From the NCBI GenBank assembly GCA_947623455.1, contig OX392530.1:35805405-35869404 (forward strand): 64,000 bases of DNA. The letters run 5' to 3'. The position numbers and the translations under genes were made by a program. The stretch's first letter is position 1, and each line of letters opens with the position of its first letter. Shown here piece by piece: positions 1-9,974 of this stretch. The stretch is from Mimachlamys varia. Lineage: Eukaryota > Mollusca > Bivalvia > Pectinida > Pectinidae. Under the pieces are notes generated by a model. It was not told the origin of the DNA. It made no database searches and saw nothing but the letters and a program-made list of their open reading frames with translations.

Positions 1-64
1 AATGCAATTTGACGCTTTGACGTTTTGTTACTATTAACAATCTCATAATAAATACCTTTCACTT

Positions 65-83
65 CACGCTACCACAATTGGTA
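65..83 (+). repeat. Left arm of 19-bp perfect inverted repeat
   Basis: CACGCTACCACAATTGGTA; exact reverse complement of 651-669. Allowing one mismatch, the match extends four bases outward to 61 (ACTT against ACGT on the other side). It does not extend inward. Confidence 0.85.
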
Positions 84-523
84 CAATTTTGACAGTTTTT
101 CAGTGATATTTACAAATAACGATATCATACTTGGAACGTTTCTTGGTTTTGGACAAAGACTACATATGTTGGTTCTTTTTCAGAAAAAAATATCATCCTA
201 GGTGATTTGATTTTGAAAACACAACGCAGAGCGGGAACGGATATTAGTAACCAAATTGGTACACCATACCATAGGCTGTGGTAGTTGTTTTTATTTTGAC
301 TGATAGATGTTCCTTTTGCAACAGAATATACCTATTTTATAAATACCATACTGGACTACAGTTGTTCATACCCACTTTGATATGATATGATCATAAGGAC
401 CAGAATTCAAAATTAAAACATGCTTAAAACTACCTCCTTCAAAATTCTCCATAATTTCGTCGACGCACGTTTTTTTTGTAATTTTACTTTGATGTCATCG
501 TGAAGTTGTAAATTGTTACGGAA

Positions 524-568
524 AACAAAACATATTTGTTGATAATGCCAACAAATATCTGTTTTGTT
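524..568. repeat. Stem-loop with 18-bp stem
   Basis: AACAAAACATATTTGTTG (524-541) pairs with 549-568, which is its reverse complement apart from a 2-base CT bulge at 559-560. The loop is 542-548 (ATAATGC). The stem is almost all A/T, with no following T-run or gene context to suggest a terminator. It lies inside the candidate foldback element and may be part of its secondary structure. Confidence 0.6.
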
Positions 569-650
569 ATAATGTCAAAGAAAAATGCTGAAATATTTTG
601 TTCAAAAACGTTTCCAATCATTTTCTGACCGTGTACCAAATGGTTTAGCT

Positions 651-669
651 TACCAATTGTGGTAGCGTG
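651..669 (-). repeat. Right arm of 19-bp perfect inverted repeat
   Basis: TACCAATTGTGGTAGCGTG; exact reverse complement of 65-83. It is followed immediately by the first unit of the 22-bp minisatellite (TTACAGAGAG at 673). Confidence 0.85.
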
Positions 670-882
670 ACGTTACAGAGAGGAAAACAATTCTTTTAGA
701 GCGAGAAAGTATACATTTACCGAGAGAAAAAATGCGTTTACAAAGAGAGAGAAATACCTTTACAGAGAGAGAGAGAGAGAGAGCTTGAAGAAAAAATACC
801 TTTACAGAAAGAGTAAGAAACCTTTACAGAGAGGGGAAAAATACCATTACAGATTGGAAAAATACCTTTACAGAAAGAAAAT
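670..882 (+). repeat. Degenerate 22-bp minisatellite, about 10 units
   Basis: The core TTTACAGAGAG, usually preceded by AATACC and followed by a purine run, recurs. The TTAC of the core is at 673, 717, 738, 760, 802, 824, 847 and 868. The steps are 44, 21, 22, 42, 22, 23 and 21 bases, i.e. multiples of about 22. A decayed unit (TTAGAGCGAG) fills the first 44-base gap near 696. A GA expansion occupies the 42-base gap. The + strand is strongly purine-rich. Because 22 is not a multiple of 3, the apparent KYLYRK-like peptide repeats read here are not evidence of a coding repeat. Confidence 0.75.
764..783 (+). repeat. (AG)10 microsatellite
   Basis: Ten uninterrupted AG dinucleotides lie inside the 22-bp minisatellite. 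They look like an expansion of the AGAGAG part of one unit. Confidence 0.95.
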
Positions 883-1260
883 TGAAATGGTTAAATATTC
901 GGCGCCATGGTATGAAACCTTTCGCTCTACATGGTCATTTAACAGGTTACTGGTGATAATGTTTAAATTACAGGTGTGCACAGGAATTTTGTTTCATTTT
1001 CCTCCCCCACCCCCTCACAAAGCTAAAACCTTTTTTCTCTTATAAAATTTGTTATTATGACTTATTATTGTGGTATTATTGTTGCATACATTTGTAATAT
1101 CGTGTTTTTTTTGCTGGATCAAAGTCAAAGTTGTTTGTGTCGAGGAAATTCCACCTTGTGCTCCAATTTTAGGCTTCTCTGAAATTTTAGATTGTGGTCA
1201 ATACCCGCTTATCTAAACAATTATTTTTTATGCTGCGTTTGGTGGTCTGAGAGTCTGAGA

Positions 1261-1305
1261 GGTCCAGTTTAATCAGTACTTACAAAAAACCTGTTTCTAT
1301 TATTA
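1261..1305 (+). repeat. Decayed monomer remnant at the array junction
   Basis: Short pieces of the satellite monomer occur in the right order but with gaps: GGTCCAGT at 1261-1268, then AATCA at 1271-1275 and GTACTTACA at 1276-1284, then unrelated T-rich bases. Clear homology resumes at GTACATTGGTTACAATAC (1307). This is what a partly deleted, diverged terminal monomer would look like. The match is short, so chance is not excluded. Confidence 0.45.
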
Positions 1306-4300
1306 CGTACATTGGTTACAATACGCTGGTCCAGTCCAACCCGCACTACAATGTGTATAATCACAGACTGTACTTACATTGGTTACCATACACTTGTCCA
1401 GTACAACCCGCACTACAGTGTGTAGAATCACAGACTGTATTTACATTGGTTACAATACACGGGTCCAGTCCACCCCGCACCACAGTGTGTAGAATCACAG
1501 ACTATACTTACACTGGTTACCATACACTGGTCCAGTCCAGCCCACACTACAGTGTGTAGAATCACAGACTGTACTTACACTGGTTACAATACACTGGTCC
1601 ATTTAAGCCCGCACTACAGTGTGTAGAATCACAGACTGTATTTACATTGGTTACCATACACTTGTCCAGTCCACCCCACACTACAGTATGTAGAATCACA
1701 GACTGTACTTACATTGGTTACCATACACTGGTCCAGTTCACCCCGCACTACAGTGTGTAGAATCACAGACTGTACTTACATTGGTTACAATACACTTGTG
1801 TAGTCCAACCCGCACTAGAGTGTGTAGAATCACAGACTGTACTTACATTGGTTACAATACACGGGTCCAGTCCAACCCGAACGACAGTGTGTAGAATCAC
1901 AGACTGTACTTACATTGGTTACCATACACTTGTCCAGTCCACCCCGCACTACAGTGTGTAGAATCCCAGACTGTACTTACATTGGTTACCATACACTTGT
2001 CCAGTCCACCCCGCACTACAGTGTGTAGAATCCCAGACTGTACTTACATTGGTTACCATACACTTGTACAGTCCAGCCCACACAACAGTGTGTAGAATCA
2101 CAGACTGTACTTACATTGGTTACCATACACTTGTCCAGTCCACCCCGCACTACAGTGTGTAGAATCCCAGACTGTACTTACATTGGTTACCATACACTTG
2201 TACAGTCCAGCCCACACAACAGTGTGTAGAATCACAGACTGTACTTACATTGGTTACCATACACTTGTCCAGTCCACCCCGCACTACAGTGTGTAGAATC
2301 CCAGACTGTACTTACATTGGTTACCATACACTTGTACAGTCCAGCCCACACAACAGTGTGTAGAATCACAGACTGTACTTACATTGGTTACCATACACTT
2401 GTCCAGTCCACCCCGCACTACAGTGTGTAGAATCCCAGACTGTACTTACATTGGTTACAATACACTTGTCCAGTCCACAACGCACTACAGTGTGTAGAAT
2501 CACAGACTGTACTTACATTGGTTACAATACACGGGTCCAGTCCACCCCGCACTGCAGTATGTAGAATCACAGACTGTACTTACATTGGTTACCATACACT
2601 GGCCCAGTCCACCCCGCACTACAGTGTGTAGAATCACAGAATGTACTTACATTGGTTACAATACACTTGTCCAGTCCAACCCGAACGACAGTGTGTAGAA
2701 TCACAGACTGTACTTACACTGGTTACAATACACTTGTCCAGTCCACAACGCACTACAGTGTGTAGAATCACAGACTGTACTTACATTGGTTACCATACAC
2801 TTGTCCAGTCCACCCCGCACTACAGTATGTAGAATCACAGACTGTACTTACATTGGTTACCATACACTTGTCCAGTCCACCCCGCACTACAGTATGTAGA
2901 ATCACAGACTGTACTTACATTGGTTACCATACACTTGTCCAGTCCACGCACTACAGTGTGTAGAATCACAGACTGTACTTACATTGGTTACAATACACGG
3001 GTCCAGTCCACCCCGCACCACAGTGTGTATAATCACAGACTGAACTTACACTGGTTACAATACACTTGTCCAGTCCACAACGCACTACAGTGTGTAGAAT
3101 CACAGACTGTACTTACATTGGTTACCATACACTTGTCCAGTCCACCCCGCACTACAGTATGTAGAATCACAGACTGTACTTACATTGGTTACCATACACT
3201 TGTCCAGTCCACCCCGCACTACAGTATGTAGAATCACAGACTATACTTACACTGGTTACCATACACTGGTCCAGTCCAGCCCACACTACAGTGTGTAGAA
3301 TCACAGACTGTACTTACACTGGTTACAATACACTGGTCCATTTAAGCCCGCACTACAGTGTGTAGAATCACAGACTGAACTTACACTGGTAACCATACAC
3401 TTGTCCAGTCCACAATGCACTACAGTGTGTAGAATCACAGACTGTACTTACATTGGTTACCATACACTTGTCCAGTCCACCCCGCACTACAGTATGTAGA
3501 ATCACAGACTGTACTTACATTGGTTACCATACACTTGTCCAGTCCACCCCGCACTACAGTCTGTAGAATCAGAGACTGTACTTACATTGGTTACAATACA
3601 CTTGTGTAGTCCAACCCGCACTAGAGTGTGTAGAATCACAGACTGTACTTACATTGGTTACAATACACTTGTCCAGTCCAACCCGAACGACAGTGTGTAG
3701 AATCATAGACTGTACTTACATTGGTTACCATACACTTGTCCAGTCCACCCCACACTACAGTGAGTAGAATCACAGACTGTACTTACATTGGTTACCATAC
3801 ACTTGTCCAGTCCACCCCGCACTACAGTATGTAGAATCACAGACTGTACTTACATTGGTTACAATACACTTGTCCAGTCCACCCCGCACTACAGTGTGTA
3901 GAATCACAGACTGTACTTACATTGGTTACCATACACTTGTCCAGTTCACCCCGCACGACAGTGTGTAGAATCACAGACTGTACTTACATTGGTTACCATA
4001 CACTTGTCCAGTCCACCCCGCACTACAGTATGTAGAATCACAGACTGTACTTACATTGGTTACCATACACTTGTCCAGTCCACCCCGCATGACAGTGTGT
4101 AGAATCACAGACTGTACTTACATTGGTTACAATACACTTGTTCAGTCCACGCACTACAGTGTGTAGAATCAGAGACTGTACTTACATTGGTTACAATATA
4201 ATGTTCAAGCCTACCCAGCACTTCACTATGTAGAATCACAGACTGTACTTACATTGGCTACAATACACTTGTCCAGTCCACCCCGCACTACAGTGTGTAG

Positions 4301-5570
4301 AATCACAGACTGTACTTACATTGGTTACCATACACTTGTCCAGTCCACCCCGCACTACAGTGTGTAGAATCAGAGACTGTACTTACATTGGTTACAATAC
4401 ACTTGTCCAGTTCACCCCGCACTACAGTGTGTAGAATCACAGACTGTACTTACATTGGTTACCATACACTTGTCCAGTCCACCCCGCACTACAGTGTGTA
4501 GAATCACAGACTGTACTTACATTGGTTACCATACACTTGTCCAGTCCACCCCGCACTACAGTATGTAGAATCACAGACTGTACTTACATTGGTTACCATA
4601 CACTTGTCCAGTCCACCCCGCACTACAGTATGTAGAATCACAGACTGTACTACATTGGTTACCATACACTTGTCCAGTCCACAATGCACTACAGTGTGTA
4701 GAATCACAGACTGTACTTACATTGGTTACAATACACGGGTCCAGTCCACCCCGCACCACAGTGTGTATAATCACAGACTATACTTACACTGGTTACCATA
4801 CACTGGTCCAGTCCAGCCCACACTACAGTGTGTAGAATCACAGACTGTACTTACACTGGTTACAATACACTGGTCCATTTAAGCCCGCACTACAGTGTGT
4901 AGAATCACAGACTGAACTTACACTGGTAACCATACACTTGTCCAGTCCACAACGCACTACAGTGTGTAGAATCACAGACTGTACTTACATTGGTTACAAT
5001 ACACTTGTCCAGTCCACCCCGCACTACAGTATGTAGAATCACAGACTGTACTTACATTGGTTACCATACACTTGTCCAGTCCACCCCGCACTACAGTGTG
5101 TAGAATCAGAGACTGTACTTACATTGGTTACAATACACTTGTGTAGTCCAACCCGCACTAGAGTGTGTAGAATCACAGACTGTACTTACATTGGTTACAA
5201 TACACTTGTCCAGTCCAACCCGAACGACAGTGTGTAGAATCATAGACTGTACTTACATTGGTTACCATACACTTGTACAGTCCAGCCCACACTACAGTGT
5301 GTAGAATCACAGACTGTACTTACATTGGTTACCATACACTTGTCCAGTCCACCCCGCACTACAGTATGTAGAATCACAGACTGTACTTACATTGGTTACA
5401 ATACACTTGTCCAGTCCACCCCGCATGACAGTGTGTAGAATCACAGACTGTACTTACATTGGTTACCATACACTTGTCCAGTTCACCCCGCACGACAGTG
5501 TGTAGAATCACAGACTGTACTTACATTGGTTACCATACACTTGTCCAGTCCACAACGCACTACAGTGTGT
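1306..5570 (+). repeat. Left-edge segment of the array: irregular, diverse monomers
   Basis: Monomer types follow each other with little long-range order compared with the rest of the array. Only one C-type monomer is present (4203). It is the most divergent of that type, reading ATAATGTTCAAGCC and ACCCAGCAC where later copies have ATACTGTTCAAGCC and ACCCCGCAC. Types common further right already occur once or more here: GTGTAGTCCAACCCG (near 1798, 3604, 5131), ACACGGGTCCAG (near 1860, 2997, 4734) and CCATTTAAGCCCG (near 1599, 3338, 4875). This could be the older source pool, or simply an edge less affected by homogenisation. Confidence 0.7.
1957..2444 (+). repeat. Private 134-bp dimeric higher-order repeat
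   Basis: The variant GAATCCCAG is at 1961, 2028, 2162, 2296 and 2430. The last three steps are each 134 bases, two monomers. It alternates with a second variant, TACAGTCCAGCCCACACAAC, whose GTCCAG is at 2071, 2205 and 2339, also 134 apart. I did not notice GAATCCCAG anywhere else in the window, so this is a local expansion confined to the left edge. Confidence 0.85.
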
Positions 5571-7772
5571 AGAATCACAGACTGTACTTACATTGGTTAC
5601 CATACACTGGTCCAGTCCACCCCGCACTACAGTATGTAGAATCACAGACTGTACTTACATTGGTTACAATACATTTGTCCAGTCCACCCCGCACTACAGT
5701 ATGTAGAATCACAGACTGTACTTACATTGGTTACAATACACTTGTGTAGTCCAACCCGCACTAGAGTGTGTAGAATCACAGACTGTACTTACATTGGTTA
5801 CCATACACTTGTCCAGTCCACCCCGCACTACAGTATGTAGAATCACAGACTGTACTTACATTGGTTACAATACACTTGTCCAGTCCACCCCGCACTACAG
5901 TGTGTAGAATCACAGACTGTACTTACATTGGTTACCATACACTTGTCCAGTTCACCCCGCACTACAGTGTGTAGAATCACAGACTGTACTTACATTGGTT
6001 ACAATACACTTGTCCAGTCCACGCACTACAGTGTGTAAAACTACAGACTGTACTTACATTGGTTACAATACACGGGTCCAGTCCACCCCGCACCACAGTG
6101 TGTAGAATCACAGACTGTACTTACATTGGTTACAATACACTTGTCCAGTCCACCCCGCACTACAGTATGTAGAATCACAGACTTTACTTACATTGGTTAC
6201 CATACACTTGTCCAGTCCACCCCGCACTACAGTGTGTAGAATCAGAGACTGTACTTACATTGGTTACAATACACTTGTGTAGTCCAACCCGCACTAGAGT
6301 GTGTAGAATCACAGACTGTACTTACATTGGTTACAATACACTTGTCCAGTCCAACCCGAACGACAGTGTGTAGAATCATAGACTGTACTTACATTGGTTA
6401 CCATACACTTGTACAGTCCAGCCCACACTACAGTGTGTAGAATCACAGACTGTACTTACATTGGTTACCATACACTTGTCCAGTCCACCCCGCACTACAG
6501 TGTGTAGAATCACAGACTGTACTTACATTGGTTACAATACACTTGTCCAGTCCACCCCGCATGACAGTGTGTAGAATCACAGACTGTACTTACATTGGTT
6601 ACCATACACTTGTCCAGTTCACCCCGCACGACAGTGTGTAGAATCACAGACTGTACTTACATTGGTTACCATACACTTGTCCAGTCCACAACGCACTACA
6701 GTGTGTAGAATCACAGACTGTACTTACATTGGTTACCATACACTTGTCCAGTCCACCCCGCACTACAGTATGTAGAATCACAGACTGTACTTACATTGGT
6801 TACCGTACACTTGTCCAGTCCACCCTGCATGACAGTGTGTAGAATCACAGACTGTACTTACATTGGTTACCATACACTTGTCCAGTCCACGCACTACAGT
6901 GTGTAGAATCAGAGACTGTACTTACATTGGATACAATATACTGTTCAAGCCTACCCCGCACTTCACTATGTAGAATCACAGACTGTACTTACATTGGCTA
7001 CAATGCACTTGTCCAGTCCACCCCGCACTACAGTGTGTAGAATCACAGACTGTACTTACATTGGTTACCATACACTTGTCCAGTCCACCCCGCACTACAG
7101 TGTGTAGAATCACAGACTGTACTTACATTGGTTACCATACACTTGTCCAGTCCACCCCGCACGACAGTGTGTAGAATCACAGACTGTACTTACATTGGTT
7201 ACCATACACTTGTCCAGTCCACCCCGCACTACAGTATGTAGAATCACAGACTGTACTTACATTGGTTACCATACACTTGTCCAGTCCACCCCGCACTACA
7301 GTATGTAGAATCACAGACTGTACTTACATTGGTTACCATACACTTGTCCAGTCCACGCACTACAGTGTGTAGAATCACAGACTGTACTTACATTGGTTAC
7401 AATACACGGGCCCAGTCCACCCCGCACCACAGTGTGTATAATCATAGACTATACTTACACTGGTTACCATACACTGGTCCAGTCCAGCCCACACTACAGT
7501 GTGTAGAATCACAGACTGTACTTACACTGGTTACAATACACTGGTCCAGTCCACCCCGCACTACAGTATGTAGAATCACAGACTGTACTTACATTGGTTA
7601 CCATACACTTGTCCAGTCCACCCCGCACTACAGTGTGTAGAATCAGAGACTGTACTTACATTGGTTACAATACACTTGTGTAGTCCAACCCGCACTAGAG
7701 TGTGTAGAATCACAGACTGTACTTACATTGGTTACCATACACTTGTCCAGTCCAACCCGAACGACAGTGTGT
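5571..7772 (+). repeat. 2202-bp tandem duplication, copy 1 (33 monomers)
   Basis: Rare variants recur at an offset of exactly 2202: ACATTTGTCC (5671 and 7873), the ACTTTACTT variant (6181 and 8383), TACCGTACAC (6801 and 9003) and the C marker (6943 and 9145). 2202 is 33 x 67 minus 9, so the copies are in monomer register. One substitution was noticed (TTACAATACATTTG against TTACCATACATTTG). Ends are approximate because flanking monomers are also similar. Confidence 0.88.
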
Positions 7773-9974
7773 AGAATCACAGACTGTACTTACATTGGTT
7801 ACCATACACTGGTCCAGTCCACCCCGCACTACAGTATGTAGAATCACAGACTGTACTTACATTGGTTACCATACATTTGTCCAGTCCACCCCGCACTACA
7901 GTATGTAGAATCACAGACTGTACTTACATTGGTTACAATACACTTGTGTAGTCCAACCCGCACTAGAGTGTGTAGAATCACAGACTGTACTTACATTGGT
8001 TACCATACACTTGTCCAGTCCACCCCGCACTACAGTATGTAGAATCACAGACTGTACTTACATTGGTTACAATACACTTGTCCAGTCCACCCCGCACTAC
8101 AGTGTGTAGAATCACAGACTGTACTTACATTGGTTACCATACACTTGTCCAGTTCACCCCGCACTACAGTGTGTAGAATCACAGACTGTACTTACATTGG
8201 TTACAATACACTTGTCCAGTCCACGCACTACAGTGTGTAGAATCACAGACTGTACTTACATTGGTTACAATACACGGGTCCAGTCCACCCCGCACCACAG
8301 TGTGTAGAATCACAGACTGTACTTACATTGGTTACAATACACTTGTCCAGTCCACCCCGCACTACAGTATGTAGAATCACAGACTTTACTTACATTGGTT
8401 ACCATACACTTGTCCAGTCCACCCCGCACTACAGTGTGTAGAATCAGAGACTGTACTTACATTGGTTACAATACACTTGTGTAGTCCAACCCGCACTAGA
8501 GTGTGTAGAATCACAGACTGTACTTACATTGGTTACAATACACTTGTCCAGTCCAACCCGAACGACAGTGTGTAGAATCATAGACTGTACTTACATTGGT
8601 TACCATACACTTGTACAGTCCAGCCCACACTACAGTGTGTAGAATCACAGACTGTACTTACATTGGTTACCATACACTTGTCCAGTCCACCCCGCACTAC
8701 AGTGTGTAGAATCACAGACTGTACTTACATTGGTTACAATACACTTGTCCAGTCCACCCCGCATGACAGTGTGTAGAATCACAGACTGTACTTACATTGG
8801 TTACCATACACTTGTCCAGTTCACCCCGCACGACAGTGTGTAGAATCACAGACTGTACTTACATTGGTTACCATACACTTGTCCAGTCCACAACGCACTA
8901 CAGTGTGTAGAATCACAGACTGTACTTACATTGGTTACCATACACTTGTCCAGTCCACCCCGCACTACAGTATGTAGAATCACAGACTGTACTTACATTG
9001 GTTACCGTACACTTGTCCAGTCCACCCTGCATGACAGTGTGTAGAATCACAGACTGTACTTACATTGGTTACCATACACTTGTCCAGTCCACGCACTACA
9101 GTGTGTAGAATCAGAGACTGTACTTACATTGGATACAATATACTGTTCAAGCCTACCCCGCACTTCACTATGTAGAATCACAGACTGTACTTACATTGGC
9201 TACAATGCACTTGTCCAGTCCACCCCGCACTACAGTGTGTAGAATCACAGACTGTACTTACATTGGTTACCATACACTTGTCCAGTCCACCCCGCACTAC
9301 AGTGTGTAGAATCACAGACTGTACTTACATTGGTTACCATACACTTGTCCAGTCCACCCCGCACGACAGTGTGTAGAATCACAGACTGTACTTACATTGG
9401 TTACCATACACTTGTCCAGTCCACCCCGCACTACAGTATGTAGAATCACAGACTGTACTTACATTGGTTACCATACACTTGTCCAGTCCACCCCGCACTA
9501 CAGTATGTAGAATCACAGACTGTACTTACATTGGTTACCATACACTTGTCCAGTCCACGCACTACAGTGTGTAGAATCACAGACTGTACTTACATTGGTT
9601 ACAATACACGGGCCCAGTCCACCCCGCACCACAGTGTGTATAATCATAGACTATACTTACACTGGTTACCATACACTGGTCCAGTCCAGCCCACACTACA
9701 GTGTGTAGAATCACAGACTGTACTTACACTGGTTACAATACACTGGTCCAGTCCACCCCGCACTACAGTATGTAGAATCACAGACTGTACTTACATTGGT
9801 TACCATACACTTGTCCAGTCCACCCCGCACTACAGTGTGTAGAATCAGAGACTGTACTTACATTGGTTACAATACACTTGTGTAGTCCAACCCGCACTAG
9901 AGTGTGTAGAATCACAGACTGTACTTACATTGGTTACCATACACTTGTCCAGTCCAACCCGAACGACAGTGTGT
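7773..9974 (+). repeat. 2202-bp tandem duplication, copy 2
   Basis: This is the directly adjacent copy of 5571-7772 at +2202. Past about 9974 the two diverge: after the CGAACGACAG monomer this side continues with AATCATAGAC, copy 1 with AATCACAGAC. Confidence 0.88.

Larger units (their letters stand above)
65..669. mobile_element. Candidate non-autonomous foldback/MITE-like element, about 605 bp
   Basis: CACGCTACCACAATTGGTA at 65-83 is matched by its exact reverse complement at 651-669: 19 of 19 bases, 605 bp end to end. Inside the ends, a related core recurs in the orientation expected of subterminal repeats. ACCACAATTGGTACA is at 71-85 and ACCAAATTGGTACA at 250-263, both on the + strand. 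The reverse-strand form is TGTACCAAATGGT at 632-644, next to the right arm. The interior is AT-rich and has no transposase-like frame, so any element would be non-autonomous. No convincing target-site duplication borders the arms, and the superfamily cannot be named. It could also be a chance or functional inverted repeat unrelated to transposition. Confidence 0.4.
1..1305. other. AT-rich flank outside the satellite array, no gene seen
   Basis: This is the only sequence in the window that is not 67-bp satellite. It is rich in A/T homopolymers and low in coding signal. No reading frame longer than about 90 codons is present, and the longest (785-1045, + strand) starts at TTG and runs through a purine-rich minisatellite, so it is not credible as a gene. 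The region holds an inverted repeat pair, a hairpin, a GA microsatellite and a 22-bp minisatellite, each listed separately. From about 890 to 1260 there is only AT-rich single-copy-looking DNA, with a pyrimidine/C-rich patch near 1001-1016, and nothing recognisable in it. What is seen is base composition and repeats; that this is the boundary between ordinary DNA and heterochromatin is inference. Confidence 0.75.

Noticed and set aside
192..206. ATCATCCTAGGTGAT as a regulatory palindrome
   Set aside because: Imperfect (one-base bulge), short, and without a neighbouring gene or promoter.
18..674. TGACGTT at 18-24 and 668-674 as a target-site duplication
   Set aside because: The right copy overlaps the inverted-repeat arm (ends at 669) and the left lies 41 bases outside its arm, so they cannot be the two sides of one insertion.
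785..1045. 86-codon open frame on the + strand, Lys/Tyr/Arg-rich at its start
   Set aside because: It starts at TTG, its first third is a read-through of the 22-bp minisatellite, and the rest has no recognisable domain. Too short and too biased to call a gene.
886..1260. Search for a promoter, tRNA or small RNA in the last part of the flank
   Set aside because: Only AT-rich sequence with T-runs was found; nothing with conserved boxes or a clover-leaf.
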